Shown one piece after another: positions 51,401 to 60,720 of a stretch of 64,000 nucleotides of DNA. The position numbers were made by a program, and so were the translations under genes. Below the pieces are notes generated by a model. That model saw only the letters and a program-made list of their open reading frames with translations. It made no database searches and had not been told where the DNA came from. This DNA is from Strigamia acuminata (Eukaryota; Arthropoda; Chilopoda; Geophilomorpha; Linotaeniidae): the NCBI GenBank assembly GCA_949358305.1, contig OX442316.1, positions 10,292,001 through 10,356,000 of the forward strand, written 5' to 3'. Position 1 is the stretch's first letter; each line of letters opens with the position of its first letter.

Positions 51401-52565
51401 CGGAGCCCTTAACCCACCGATGGGTGACGCTGAATATCTGACTGCATTCCGTACTATTATAATGCCAATAGCGAGGGAATTCAATCCCGATATCGTTTTA
51501 GTATCGTCGGGATTTGATGCTGCTACGGGCCACCCAGCACCGCTTGGCGGTTACAAAGTGTCGCCAGCATGTAACTAAAAAAAATTTTACATTTTTTTTT
51601 TTTTTTAATTTTGATTTTATTTAATATTTCTTATTAGGTTTTGGTCACATGACTCGTCAGCTTATGCAATTGGCTAATGGTAAAGTTGTTTTGGCGCTGG
51701 AAGGCGGGTAAGGTTGATTTTTCTGCAGTTCTAAATGGTTTTTAATTGATATTTGTTTTAGATATGATTTGCCCGCTATCTGCGATGCGTCGCAGGAATG
51801 TGTACGAGTGTTGTTGGGCGACGAACCTACGGCATTAAAGGAGGAGGAGTTGGTGAGAAAGCCGTGCAAACCTGCTGTAGAAACGTTGCAGAAAGTATTA
51901 TCGGTTCAAGGTAATAAAACGGAGTTTGTGAGGAGTGATGGACGTTATTGAATGAAAAATGTGGATTTTTGCAGCTACTCATTGGCCTTGCGTCAAGCGG
52001 TGGGCACATACGTATGGGTATTCTTTAGTGGAAGCGCAGCAAAAGGAAAAGGAAGAAGTTGAGACAGTAACTGCTCTTGCCTCACTGTCCATGGCTCATC
52101 CAGCCCAGCCCCATCTGCAGTAAATATGATTTTCTTTATTTTTGTTTATTTTGTTGCTTTTTGTTTGGTTTTCATTTCGTTTCGTTTTTATATTGAAACA
52201 TTTAATTTCGTTTTTTTTTTTTGTTTGGTTATTATTTACAAATGTTTATTTCTTGGAGTTTTAATTGATGAGTGCTTTCAATTTAAATGAAACACATTTA
52301 AATGTTGTACATTTTTTCCCCCTTTATTTTGGTATTACTGCAGAGGGCTAGAGGTTGGTATTTAAATTAAGAAAATTAAAAAAAAAAATTATGTAGATTT
52401 AGTTGTGTTAAAAAATAATTAATTCTAAGTACTTAGAAATTAACGTTATAATTTAATGATTTTGTTGTATTAAATGGCTTATTTTTTTTTCTTTTGCTTA
52501 GGAGAAGACATGAAAGTTCAGAACATGAAGAACCAATGGACGAAGATCAGGAACAACCAAAATGA
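41698..52565 (+). CDS. HDAC4: Class IIa histone deacetylase HDAC4
   Basis: HDAC4 is a signal-controlled nuclear co-repressor of MEF2 targets. Twenty-three exons join in phase: 41698-41737, 42154-42389, 42482-42590, 44739-44823, 45184-45209, 47011-47136, 47407-47510, 47578-47703, 48430-48556, 49337-49505, 49564-49726, 49785-50028, 50135-50266, 50351-50484, 50552-50601, 50675-50733, 50796-50953, 51029-51084, 51146-51570, 51638-51707, 51762-51910, 51975-52119 and 52502-52565, giving 998 residues. The order is: a Gln-rich helix; a MEF2-binding helix ([18 protein letters not shown]); likely 14-3-3 serines S167 (RKTASEPN), S394 (RTQSAPLP) and S537 (SRALSSP); and a deacetylase domain from about residue 565. 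The structural-zinc segment is [11 protein letters not shown]. The catalytic site has [15 protein letters not shown] (Zn ligands D745 and H747) and GFDA (D839). Residue 881 is Tyr (LEGGYDL), where vertebrate class IIa enzymes have His. The C-terminus has [10 protein letters not shown], resembling the export signal of vertebrate HDAC4. The start ATG follows an acceptor at 41677, so the leader is spliced. Confidence 0.95.
42591..44738 (+). other. HDAC4 intron
   Basis: A 2.1 kb AT-rich intron with a TA tract near 43176-43191. No exon or other gene was seen. Confidence 0.6.
45184..45209 (+). other. 26-base microexon of HDAC4
   Basis: It is flanked by TTGATTAG and GTACAG and encodes EVNQLRKT between phase 2 and phase 1. 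It supplies the basic residue needed for the RKTASEPN 14-3-3 site, whose serine lies in the next exon at 47011. At 26 bases, skipping it would shift the frame. Confidence 0.85.
45210..47010 (+). other. HDAC4 intron with a 15-base inverted repeat
   Basis: A 1.8 kb intron after the microexon. A perfect inverted pair, TCGAAAATAGAAACA at 45244-45258 and its reverse complement at 45324-45338, lies 35 bases into it and could fold next to the donor. Otherwise it is AT-rich and without recognisable content. Confidence 0.6.
47704..49336 (+). other. Two HDAC4 introns flanking exon 48430-48556
   Basis: The first intron (47704-48429) ends in a ~42-base (TTTA)n tract that takes the place of a normal pyrimidine tract before the acceptor CAAAATAG. 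The second (48557-49336) contains TCTATTTTCGAATG near 48717, which shares its core with the inverted repeat at 45.3 kb. No extra exon is supported. Confidence 0.5.
48379..48421 (+). repeat. (TTTA)n microsatellite adjoining an HDAC4 splice acceptor
   Basis: About ten TTTA units run to within eight bases of the acceptor AG at 48428-48429. Length variation here could affect use of exon 48430-48556. Confidence 0.85.
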
Positions 52566-55500
52566 AATTGGAATTCCTTAATTGTATCATAAATACGGTA
52601 CAATGCCTGTTATTATTACTAGTAGTGCTACTGCTTCTATACGTGGGTGTGGAATATGTATAAAAAAAATGTTTGCAAGTCAAACAGTCGTTGTGTATGA
52701 TGATTAAGTAACTTGTGTAGCTGTGCTATGCAGAAATACCGAACTAGCAAGGCTGAGTGCAACAGCTACTTGATTTTTGTGGTGAAAAACAAGCAACTAT
52801 ATATATAAATAAATAAATATATATATATATTATAATAATGAAATATACACATATAGGTCTCATGTTGTCCTATTGTAATGGTATGGCTGAACAGAAATCA
52901 GAATGATTTAATCGTTCTCTAAAATTGTTTTGCAAGATAAAGTATAAAACAGATTGACTTTGAAAAAGAAATTAAATGAATAAGTTAAGATATTTGTATT
53001 TTTTTTTAGATTTGTTGACAATTTATTGTGTATATGAAGGAAGCACGAAGTAATTGAAATGTTTAAAAAATGTTTTGAAACGTTACCTATTAGCACAACG
53101 CTTTTTCTTCTGTTCATTTGATTTATGGTACGAAGTACTGCGTGTATATTTGTATATTTGCTCATATTCGAATTAAGAAATGTTAAATTGTTTGACAGTG
53201 TACAGTTGCGTCAGGTGCTGAAAAATTTGATTTCGGATTCAAAGTGTTATTTTTTAATGATATTGTTGCCTATACAAGGAGTTGGCATTTATATTTTGCT
53301 ACGATGTCAACAAGTTTAACTAAAGTTGAAAAGAAAAAAAAAATTGGAGATTGTTTATTTTAATTTTGTAATTTATGAATACGTGTTTTAAGTGGAAATT
53401 TTGTTAGATGATAAAATACTCGACTAGAATAGTTTTCGAAGGTTACTTAGAAGACGCTCTCATTTACTTCAAGTAAAAAAGAAATGTAATGTTGAATGAA
53501 TGGTAAAAAGTTGGAGATGGGACCAATCAGCATTTACCTTCCCTTTTAAATTTAAAATTTGTTTGATTTTACTAATTATGTATCTGAATTTGACGTTTTA
53601 TATTTTAAAATTTAAAATTTTTTATGTGCAATCAAGGTTTAATTTGAGAATGTAGTTTTTAAAAAGGAAGGAAATTGATTGAAAAATTTTATGGTTGGGC
53701 TGGTAGACTGTAAACGGTTGTTTGATTATGAGAAAGCCCCAAGTGTTCTAGTCACTGGCAAAGAAACTGAATGAGTAAAAAATAATATTGACGAATGCAA
53801 AAGTGTTCTACATTCCTCGTGATTGTCAACGTTCATTATGAATATTTTTTATTGTTTTTTTTTTTTAAATTTCAAATTAGGATTTATCTCCTTTTTTAAA
53901 TCAAGTTTACTGGTCACTCAAAACAAATCATACGTAAAAATAATTGTCACAATTTTTATCATTTTACATGCCAACATGGAAAATTTGTTTAGAATCTATA
54001 AAATTATGCAACATAAAAGAAAATGTGTAAATAATGTGACCATTTCCTTAGCGGAATTTGATTTCTTTTGGTGTTCCTTCATCAAACTTTTTTAAGCTAC
54101 AGATATTTTGTTGCAGATGCATTTTAGAGACGAATATGGCAAGCTGAGCTCTTGCGTGTTGCGTTTCACATTGTACATTTTCAAGTACACTACTATTTTG
54201 TATTAACAACAAGGGTATACCGGCGAATATTGTTAAGTGTTGATAAATTATAGTTTGGGTGTTTTTTTTTTGTTTCTTTTTTTGTTTTGTTTTTTTTAGA
54301 ATTAATAACATTAACACGAAGGAGAGAATTTGTATGATTTCATGTAACGATAACGCTAACACTCGTACTCTATTCAACTTGTTATTGTGAGCAAACGCAG
54401 ACAAATATTAGTAAAAGTATAAATGTTTGTATTCGTCTATTTTAGAAGAAAAAAAACGTGTTGGTTGTAGAAATTTTAAATGTTATACATATATCGAGGA
54501 AAAAAACAGTATTCTGCTTTAAGAAAAACAATAAATAGCAAAATTAATTGTCTCGTAGCTTTGGAAATTGTTCACTTGCCAAATGATTTTTATAGTTTTA
54601 ATGTACTGTAATCGGTGCATTTTCAGTTGCCAATTGTTTATTTCCTGTTTGCCAATAACCACTGGTAAATTTCTCAAAAACTTCCATCAGCATGTAGTTC
54701 TAGTTTGTTTGAAATCTTCCATTTTGTCAAATGAAATGTCAAGATATGTCAGTAATGTTAACACCTTACATTTGTTTTAAATTCTGTTTGTGCGAATTAT
54801 TCTTTTAACATTTGTCAGAGAAATAAGCCCATCTGCAATTCCCTTGGCTTCCCCCTCCCTTCAATTGGCCAATGAGAATACATTTCGTTATATGTTCATT
54901 TTACTGATTTACGGAAGGGTCTTTCGCTTTGCCATTTTCAGTTTCGTGGATAAGGATTCTTTTATCTTCAATTATATGGGCAGAAGGAAATGAAATGATA
55001 TTACATTTGCGTTTTTTTTATGATTATCTGTTGCTGTTTATGTTTATTTTCTTTTATTTTATTTTATAATTTTTTGTGGGAGGTTTTAAACTGTTTTTGA
55101 AGAAAATGAGAGTGGGGTTTTGTTTGATTTGGTCAAACTTATTTTATGTCACAAAACTTGTAATCTGTTGTATAAACTTGTATTTTCATTGTGGCCTAAC
55201 TGCTGATAGCTGGGTTCTCATAATAATCACGTGCTATAATCATTATTCACCTCAAATGATTTTTTTTTTAATGTTTTAATTTCATTTGACATTTCCACTT
55301 TTAATGTTTTATATCATTTAATTTTCATCATCATTGTGCATTAAATTTACCCTCTAAAAACGATTTGTTTTCTTTCATTTCGACAGTAAAACCGTTCTGA
55401 TTAAAAGTACAGTGCAAGGAAAAAAACGGATTCTGCTGTTTGTCGATTACGATTAGAAGTGGGAGTGTTACGACGAGTCTTTTAAAAATAGGAGTGCGGA

Positions 55501-55636
55501 ATTTGTCAAATTCGGCATCTGTGGCAGATACGTCTTCGGTTTGACTTCTATTCCAGCATTCGGTCATCGCGTGAACGTCCAGTGCACATTCTCGTTTCGA
55601 TTCGGTCACATTCTGTACACGTAGTCCTCGTCGTTC
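52566..55636 (+). other. HDAC4 3' UTR and intergenic DNA
   Basis: About 3 kb. An AATAAA at 52808-52813 inside a TA-rich run is a first candidate poly(A) signal, and the 3' UTR may continue further. A minus-strand ORF at 55609-55331 (92 codons, MTESKRECALDVHAM) has no recognised similarity. It may be part of the adjacent rearranged TopBP1-like region. Confidence 0.45.
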
Positions 55637-55639
55637 TTA

Positions 55640-55647
55640 TATATAAA
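55640..55647 (+). promoter_or_regulatory. TATA box upstream of the inverted duplication
   Basis: TATATAAA with an initiator-like TTCATCATC about 30 bases downstream (near 55672) and an ATG at 55719 (MPLRKSAQLQ). This is the best core-promoter arrangement seen in the right third of the window. It points into the TopBP1-derived inverted repeat. Confidence 0.45.
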
Positions 55648-55709
55648 CTCCCCATCTCATTTTGATTTTAATTCATCATCTTATTCGCTCTCCTAGTGAT
55701 ACACGTACA

Positions 55710-56190
55710 GTTCGCAAGATGCCTTTGAGAAAATCAGCACAATTGCAGGTCGTTTTTGTTCGACAAATTTGATTTCAGCGATTTGAGACGGATAAGCATT
55801 TTCACACACAAATATTGGCCATTGCAAGCAGTCGGAAGAATGTATCCAAAGTGGCGATTAATTTTTAGCTGCTTGCGTGTGTGAAAAGGGGAAGCATTCT
55901 TCCGTTATATAGCGACCGCCTCTTCATGCGGATTCGTTTGGATTTGAGTGTTAAACCGTTGTCCGGCTGCGTTCTTTGCATCAGTCAATTTACGAGCATC
56001 GAACGTGGAAATTTGTGCGAACTCGCAGTATTACTCGGCGCTAAATATCAGGATACTTTAGCTCGTAAAGCAAATGTCCAAAATAACTTACTCGGCAGTA
56101 CGCATTTGATTTGTAAGGAAGCCGAAGATGGGAAATACAGAAAATACAGCAGAGCCGTGCGATGGGGCATTCCAGTCTCAAGTCTCAATT
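55710..56190 (+). pseudogene. TopBP1-like BRCT fragment, plus-strand copy
   Basis: Encodes part of a TopBP1 (Drosophila mus101) type BRCT repeat: LSGCVLCISQFTSIER, ELAVLLGAKYQDTLARKA, GSTHLICKEAE and AVRWGIPV. TopBP1 is a scaffold for replication and the ATR checkpoint. The copy is broken. Where the minus-strand copy reads NIWLLAC, this one has TAG in place of the Trp codon (55865-55867). A 9-base insertion lies near 56140, and homology ends at about 56175. A segment at 55741-55793 (GRFCSTNLIS) belongs downstream of the BRCT in the other copy, so the order is rearranged. No intact gene remains here. Confidence 0.75.
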
Positions 56191-56896
56191 CGTTCAATTG
56201 TTTCGGTTTCGCAGCACTCACCGGAGTAACAACATCTTTCAAGTTCTCAATACTCCGTCGCACATTCACGTCTTTTCTTTTCACCGTCTCCGGCGCTCTC
56301 ATCTTTGAAATCAGATTTGTCGAACAAAAACGACGTGCAATTATTCGACGACATCTCAACCTCTTGTTTTTAACCGACCCGGAATTTTTCTTCGGAGTTA
56401 TAAAACCTTTTCTTTTTAAACTAGTTTCAGGACCTTCACTCACGCCGACACGATACTTCTTCTCGGACAGGCGTTTTCCTTAAGTCGCACAATCGGTCAG
56501 CCAATTTTTATAGACAACTGGAATGCCCCATCGCACAGCTCCTCTGTATTTCCCGCCTTCCGCTTCCTTACAAATCAAATGCGTACTGCCGAGTAAGTTA
56601 TTTTGGACATTTGCTTTACGAACTAAAGTACCCTGATATTTAGCGCAGAGTAATACTGCTAGTTCACACAAACTTTCACGTTCGATGCTCGTAAATTGAC
56701 TGATGCAAAGAACGCAGCCGGACAACGGTTTAACACTCAAATCCAAACGAATCGGCGTGAAGAGGGGGTCGCTATCTAACGGAAGAATGCTTCCCCTTTC
56801 CATACACGCGAGCAGCCAAATATTGGTCGCCACTTTGGATACATTCTTCCGACTGCTTGCAATGGCCAATATTTGTGTGTGAAAATGCTTATCTGT
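55789..56896. repeat. Inverted duplication with ~385-base arms (TopBP1-derived)
   Basis: The left arm 55789-56175 is the reverse complement of the right arm 56896-56516. By hand count there are about two dozen mismatches and one 9-base indel, roughly 94% identity. The spacer is ~340 bases and contains a further ~38-base segment (56303-56342) complementary to 55741-55778. A transcript across it would fold into a long hairpin. Confidence 0.88.
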
Positions 56897-57270
56897 CCAA
56901 TTTTAACCCGAAGATGATGCTGGATACTTTTATATCCCAAATTGAAAGAACACCCAGAACAACACAAAGCGAAAAGGCACCGAGAACAACACAAAGCGAA
57001 AGCAAACCCAGAACAACGCAAAGCAAAGTTCCATCGATAATCACCGCTCTGGTTTATCTAGCAAATCGCCCCACACAATCGGAATACTCTGCGAGACCTC
57101 TCCTAAAATACCACGGAATTGATTAACAGATGTTTTGCTAAATGCCAGTACAAAAGGTCCTTCTCCAGAAACATTTGGTGAACTTGGAATTTTAGAATTT
57201 CGGTTCTTTTCTCTACTGCTTGTCATGGCCAATATCGCTCCAATATCGCGATTAAGATCACTATAATTCA
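56176..57270 (-). pseudogene. TopBP1-like BRCT fragment, minus-strand copy
   Basis: On the minus strand: ILAMTSSREKN near 57230 (a diverged partial repeat of ILAIASSRKN near 56870), then NIWLLACMERGSILPL, LSGCVLCISQFTSIER, GSTHLICKEAE and GIPVVYKNWLTDCAT, followed by TAA. After a one-base frameshift near 56481 it continues as GKRLSEKKYRVGVSEG and a basic linker (KRKGFITPKKNSGS) to about 56180. GKRLSEKKY after WLTDCAT is what the family predicts, so the stop reflects a frameshift. At 56940-57025 the other strand holds three degenerate ~27-base units (RTTQSE). The assignment to TopBP1 is by motif recognition only. Confidence 0.72.
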
Positions 57271-57274
57271 TCAT

Positions 57275-58347
57275 TCATAGTTGTCTAGTTTTCAACGCTC
57301 TGATCTGCTTCACTAACGAGTGACTGGTCTACTGCACTGTTGTTAAAATTTATTGCAAATCAACAAAATGTTCACCGGTAAATGTTCACGGGTAAATCTA
57401 GTTGAAACTAAATTACAAATCACCACAACGCATCCGAATTTAACGCCCACCGTGATAAACTGAACGGTGTAATCATGAGCGATAATTCGGGTCTTTTCCA
57501 GAGCATAAGAGGAATTAACTCCAAATTAGTAGCAACTTGGAAACATAGATAGCGCCACTGTTTTCCAATCGCAAACTGCCTTTGGTCGCTCCCGTCATCT
57601 AGAGACGACTGAACGAAACAATATCATATTGAATACCGCTCAAATCGCTTCATCATCAATCATGGGCGATCTCCGGAAAAAAAATCTCCTTTTTTAGTCC
57701 CTGAGTGGCGTCGCCGATTAAAGACAATTTTTTTTAACGCTGTTTGTACATTTGGAGATTCCATTTTAACCACATTAAATCTTTGCTCGGCATTCTCTCG
57801 ATTTTTGTCTATAATATACTGGTAATTTTTGTTTGATAATTTTTCTTCAACGTTTAGCATCTTGGTGATAAATCGAGGACGAATTACTATATTTATTGGA
57901 TGCAGTTTATTTATTATTTATGTAAAATAAAAATTTATCAAGTGTCGCCCCATTCGCACGCTGTCGATAAATTCTGTACAACCTCGATGAATCTATGGTT
58001 TTTGGCAAACCGACTCCCCTTTACTCTCCTTTACGCAATCTGCACGACTCCTTGTTCCGTGTAGTTTGTCAAGGCTACTTGAAAACGAAGAAATACGTTG
58101 AGATATCACCCGGAATAATTAAATGCGAAATTGCTTCGAACTTATCAAATAAAATTAATAAAAAAATTATTATTGAATTCCATATACGACTTACATTTGA
58201 TAACACCTATTTAAATCGGATACATCAAATTATGCAAATTTTTCCCAATATCCCATTGGTCCAATTCAATCACCAACGACTATAACTACGAACAACTGGC
58301 GCCTAAATCATTTATTCACTTTTCCGCTTCAACCAACGCAGTTCATC
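57275..58347. other. Intergenic DNA upstream of aquaporin
   Basis: It contains a short direct repeat (57366-57397, AAATGTTCACCGGT twice). There are two unassigned ORFs: minus 57860-57660 (66 codons, MLNVEEKLSNKNYQYI) and plus 57995-58285 (96 codons). Neither is recognised and neither has clear splice or promoter context. Confidence 0.4.
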
Positions 58348-59239
58348 ATGTCGTGGCCCATTATCTGCTTCGAAATACCAAATTTACGTAGCTGGAAGGC
58401 CCTGATGGCTGAACTCATCGGCACACTCCTCCTCGTTTTAATCGGCTGTGGCTCGTGCGTCGGCTGGAACGACGCCGATTTAGTGCAGATATCGCTGGCT
58501 TTCGGCATCACCGTTGCCACAGTGGTGCAATGCATCTGTCACATCAGCGGGGGCCACATCAACCCTGCCGTTACCATCGCCTTCTTAATTACGGGAAACA
58601 TCGGCATTTTGCGATGCCTATTTTACATTATCGTTCAATGTTCCGGCGCCTGCATCGGTGCCCTTTTATTGCGCGAGTTTACACCCGTTTCGCTGCAGAA
58701 GCCGTTGGGTGCGACGTTGGTTAACGATAAAATAGGCTTGGGCGCGGGTTTCGGCGTCGAGTTTCTCATCACATTCGTGTTGGTTTTCACCGTTTTTGCC
58801 GTTTGCGATACAAATCGCAAAGATGTCAAAGGCTCGGCGCCACTCGCAATTGGACTTGCAGTGACTGCGTGTCATTTATTTGCGGTGAGTTTATTTCGTT
58901 TTTATTTGATTTTTCATTGAATTTTTTTATTTTTCATTGGTTTTTGTAGATTCCGTATACTGGAGCTGGTATGAATCCAGCAAGGTCGTTTGGTCCAGCT
59001 GTGGTCACTGGAATTTGGACTAATCATTGGGTTTGTGTTGATTTGTATAAAAAAAAATTGATTGTTAATGAAATTTTTATTTTTATTTTTGTGTGTAGAT
59101 TTATTGGTTCGGGCCTGTTTTAGGTGGACTTTCAGGGTCGGTTTTGTATCAATTTGTTCTGGGTGCTCCAAGACGAGGTTCCTCGACCGAAAGTCTTATT
59201 GACAAAGAGATGAGGCATACCAGCTACGAAGCCATTTGA
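58348..59239 (+). CDS. Aquaporin, water-selective type (insect Drip/Prip-like)
   Basis: A plasma-membrane water channel of the major intrinsic protein family. Three exons, 58348-58884, 58950-59030 and 59099-59239, give 252 residues. Both half-helix NPA motifs are present: [10 protein letters not shown] in loop B and [14 protein letters not shown] in loop E. The selectivity-filter residues read Phe (SLAFG), His (TACHLF), Ala (TGAGMN) and Arg (NPAR). Phe/His/Arg indicates water selectivity. Mammalian AQP1 has Cys at the Ala position, so mercury sensitivity at that site is not expected. Six membrane segments are visible, for example [19 protein letters not shown]. The start is the first ATG before SWPIICFEI, and an upstream leader exon is possible. 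The first exon is more GC-rich than its surroundings. Confidence 0.92.
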
Positions 59240-59245
59240 AACTTA

Positions 59246-59251
59246 AATAAA
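59246..59251 (+). terminator. Candidate aquaporin polyadenylation signal
   Basis: AATAAA in a run of AAAT units seven bases after the stop codon. This is very close, so a later signal may also be used. Confidence 0.4.
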
Positions 59252-60700
59252 TAAATAAATCTTGTAATATAACTGTTTATTTTTGTGTAAAAATATTTAA
59301 ATGTCCTTTTTTTCACGATTAAATTGTTTGCAAATTTAAATTAATTTTTGTTTTTATTTTTTCTCGGTTTTTTTCTTCATTTTTACAAACACTAATACAG
59401 TTTGGACGTGTTCTGTGTTGATGAATCACTTGACACTAGGTCACGAACCTGTCATTAGGGGTAAACTGAAAGTTTTATTTATATACGTATATTTGTTTTA
59501 ATACAATTATTTTCGATCCGACACGTCGAAATTTGAAAGTTGATAAAAAGCTTTAAAACTCGTTTTATTTTGAATTCTAAGCAAAAGATTAAAAAGTTTT
59601 TGAAGAAAGATAAGCTCAAATATGCAAATTACAAGGGATTATTTTTTATTAGCATTTTGAAAGACTTTGCTCGACAGTATATGTTTTTATTTTTATTTTG
59701 TGGTGGATTTAGTTGGGACAAACAGCTATCATTATTACTTGTGCAGTGTCTGGAAAAAGTGGAAGTGATACACGGAGCATAACCCATGTTTTTGTCCCTC
59801 TTTGGTCTACTGTCAATCACCTTTTCCCGTCCAACCCTTTTTTCTCAAACACTTATTTCGAGTCCCAGAGGACGTTGCAACGATCTCGGTTATGTCGTTG
59901 CAACATATCGATTGAAGAAACGATATTAAAACAAAAAGTTACCAGACGTAGACATATTTTAACACTTAAAAACATGTCTAAGCACATGAAAACACGTCTT
60001 AATTCTTGAAAACACGTCTTAACTCTTGAAAACACGCCCTAACTCTTAAAAACACGTCTTAACTCTTGGAAACAAACTTTGACTCTATAAGACATGTTTT
60101 AATATCTGTAAATAACTTAATTTTCTCGATTTTTATGTTTAGTTCCGGTAAATCAATATTGAAAACGATAATTGAAAAGTTGTGACACGTTATTGTTTTT
60201 GCTATGTATCATCAATAAAGCAAAGAAATAAAAGCATAAGTCGCTGCTTCTCTTGATTTTTTTATTGCACAATATAAACTAATCAGCTGACATAAAAATG
60301 TTAAATTATTTTTAAGTGCTAAAGACAAGAACTGTCCTTGAACTTCACTGACTTGTGAGCGCATCAGTTGCAATGGAGAACTAAACTACACTACACAGCA
60401 TTATGTTTTCGAAAATATTTTCCCGTGAAATTGTATTTAATTGAGTGGATTGAACTGTGTCAATTAGTGTTTTCGGCTTTAAGTGATGTTGAGGCTACTT
60501 TCAGTTTAGCACGCATTTAAATGATGCACTCAAAGCTGCGTTGCTTAGCAACTCTCTTGAGATTTCTTTGTTTATAAATTTTATCATCAGATGACAGCAC
60601 GCAGGGATTTGATGTTTTTCTTGAAACTTCTGTGATTTTTGATTGGTTATTCAAATGAAATGACGAGGCGTTTGCTGTTTTGCATTTTTGTTTTTACCTT
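59252..60700. other. Intergenic DNA with a 20-base tandem repeat
   Basis: AT-rich DNA without a supportable gene. The only clear structure is the tandem array at 59951-60110. Confidence 0.5.
59951..60110 (+). repeat. Tandem array, eight 20-base units
   Basis: Units of exactly 20 bases with consensus AACACGTCTTAACTCTTGAA. The central four to five are close copies and the outer ones are degraded, and the register is kept across all eight. Each central unit carries ACACGTCTTAA. Confidence 0.88.
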
Positions 60701-60720
60701 ACTTTTTCATTAGTTTTTTC

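Noticed and set aside
57041-57274. Separate small gene on the minus strand
   Set aside because: Its ILAMTSSREKN start resembles the TopBP1-like arms, so it was merged into the pseudogene region.
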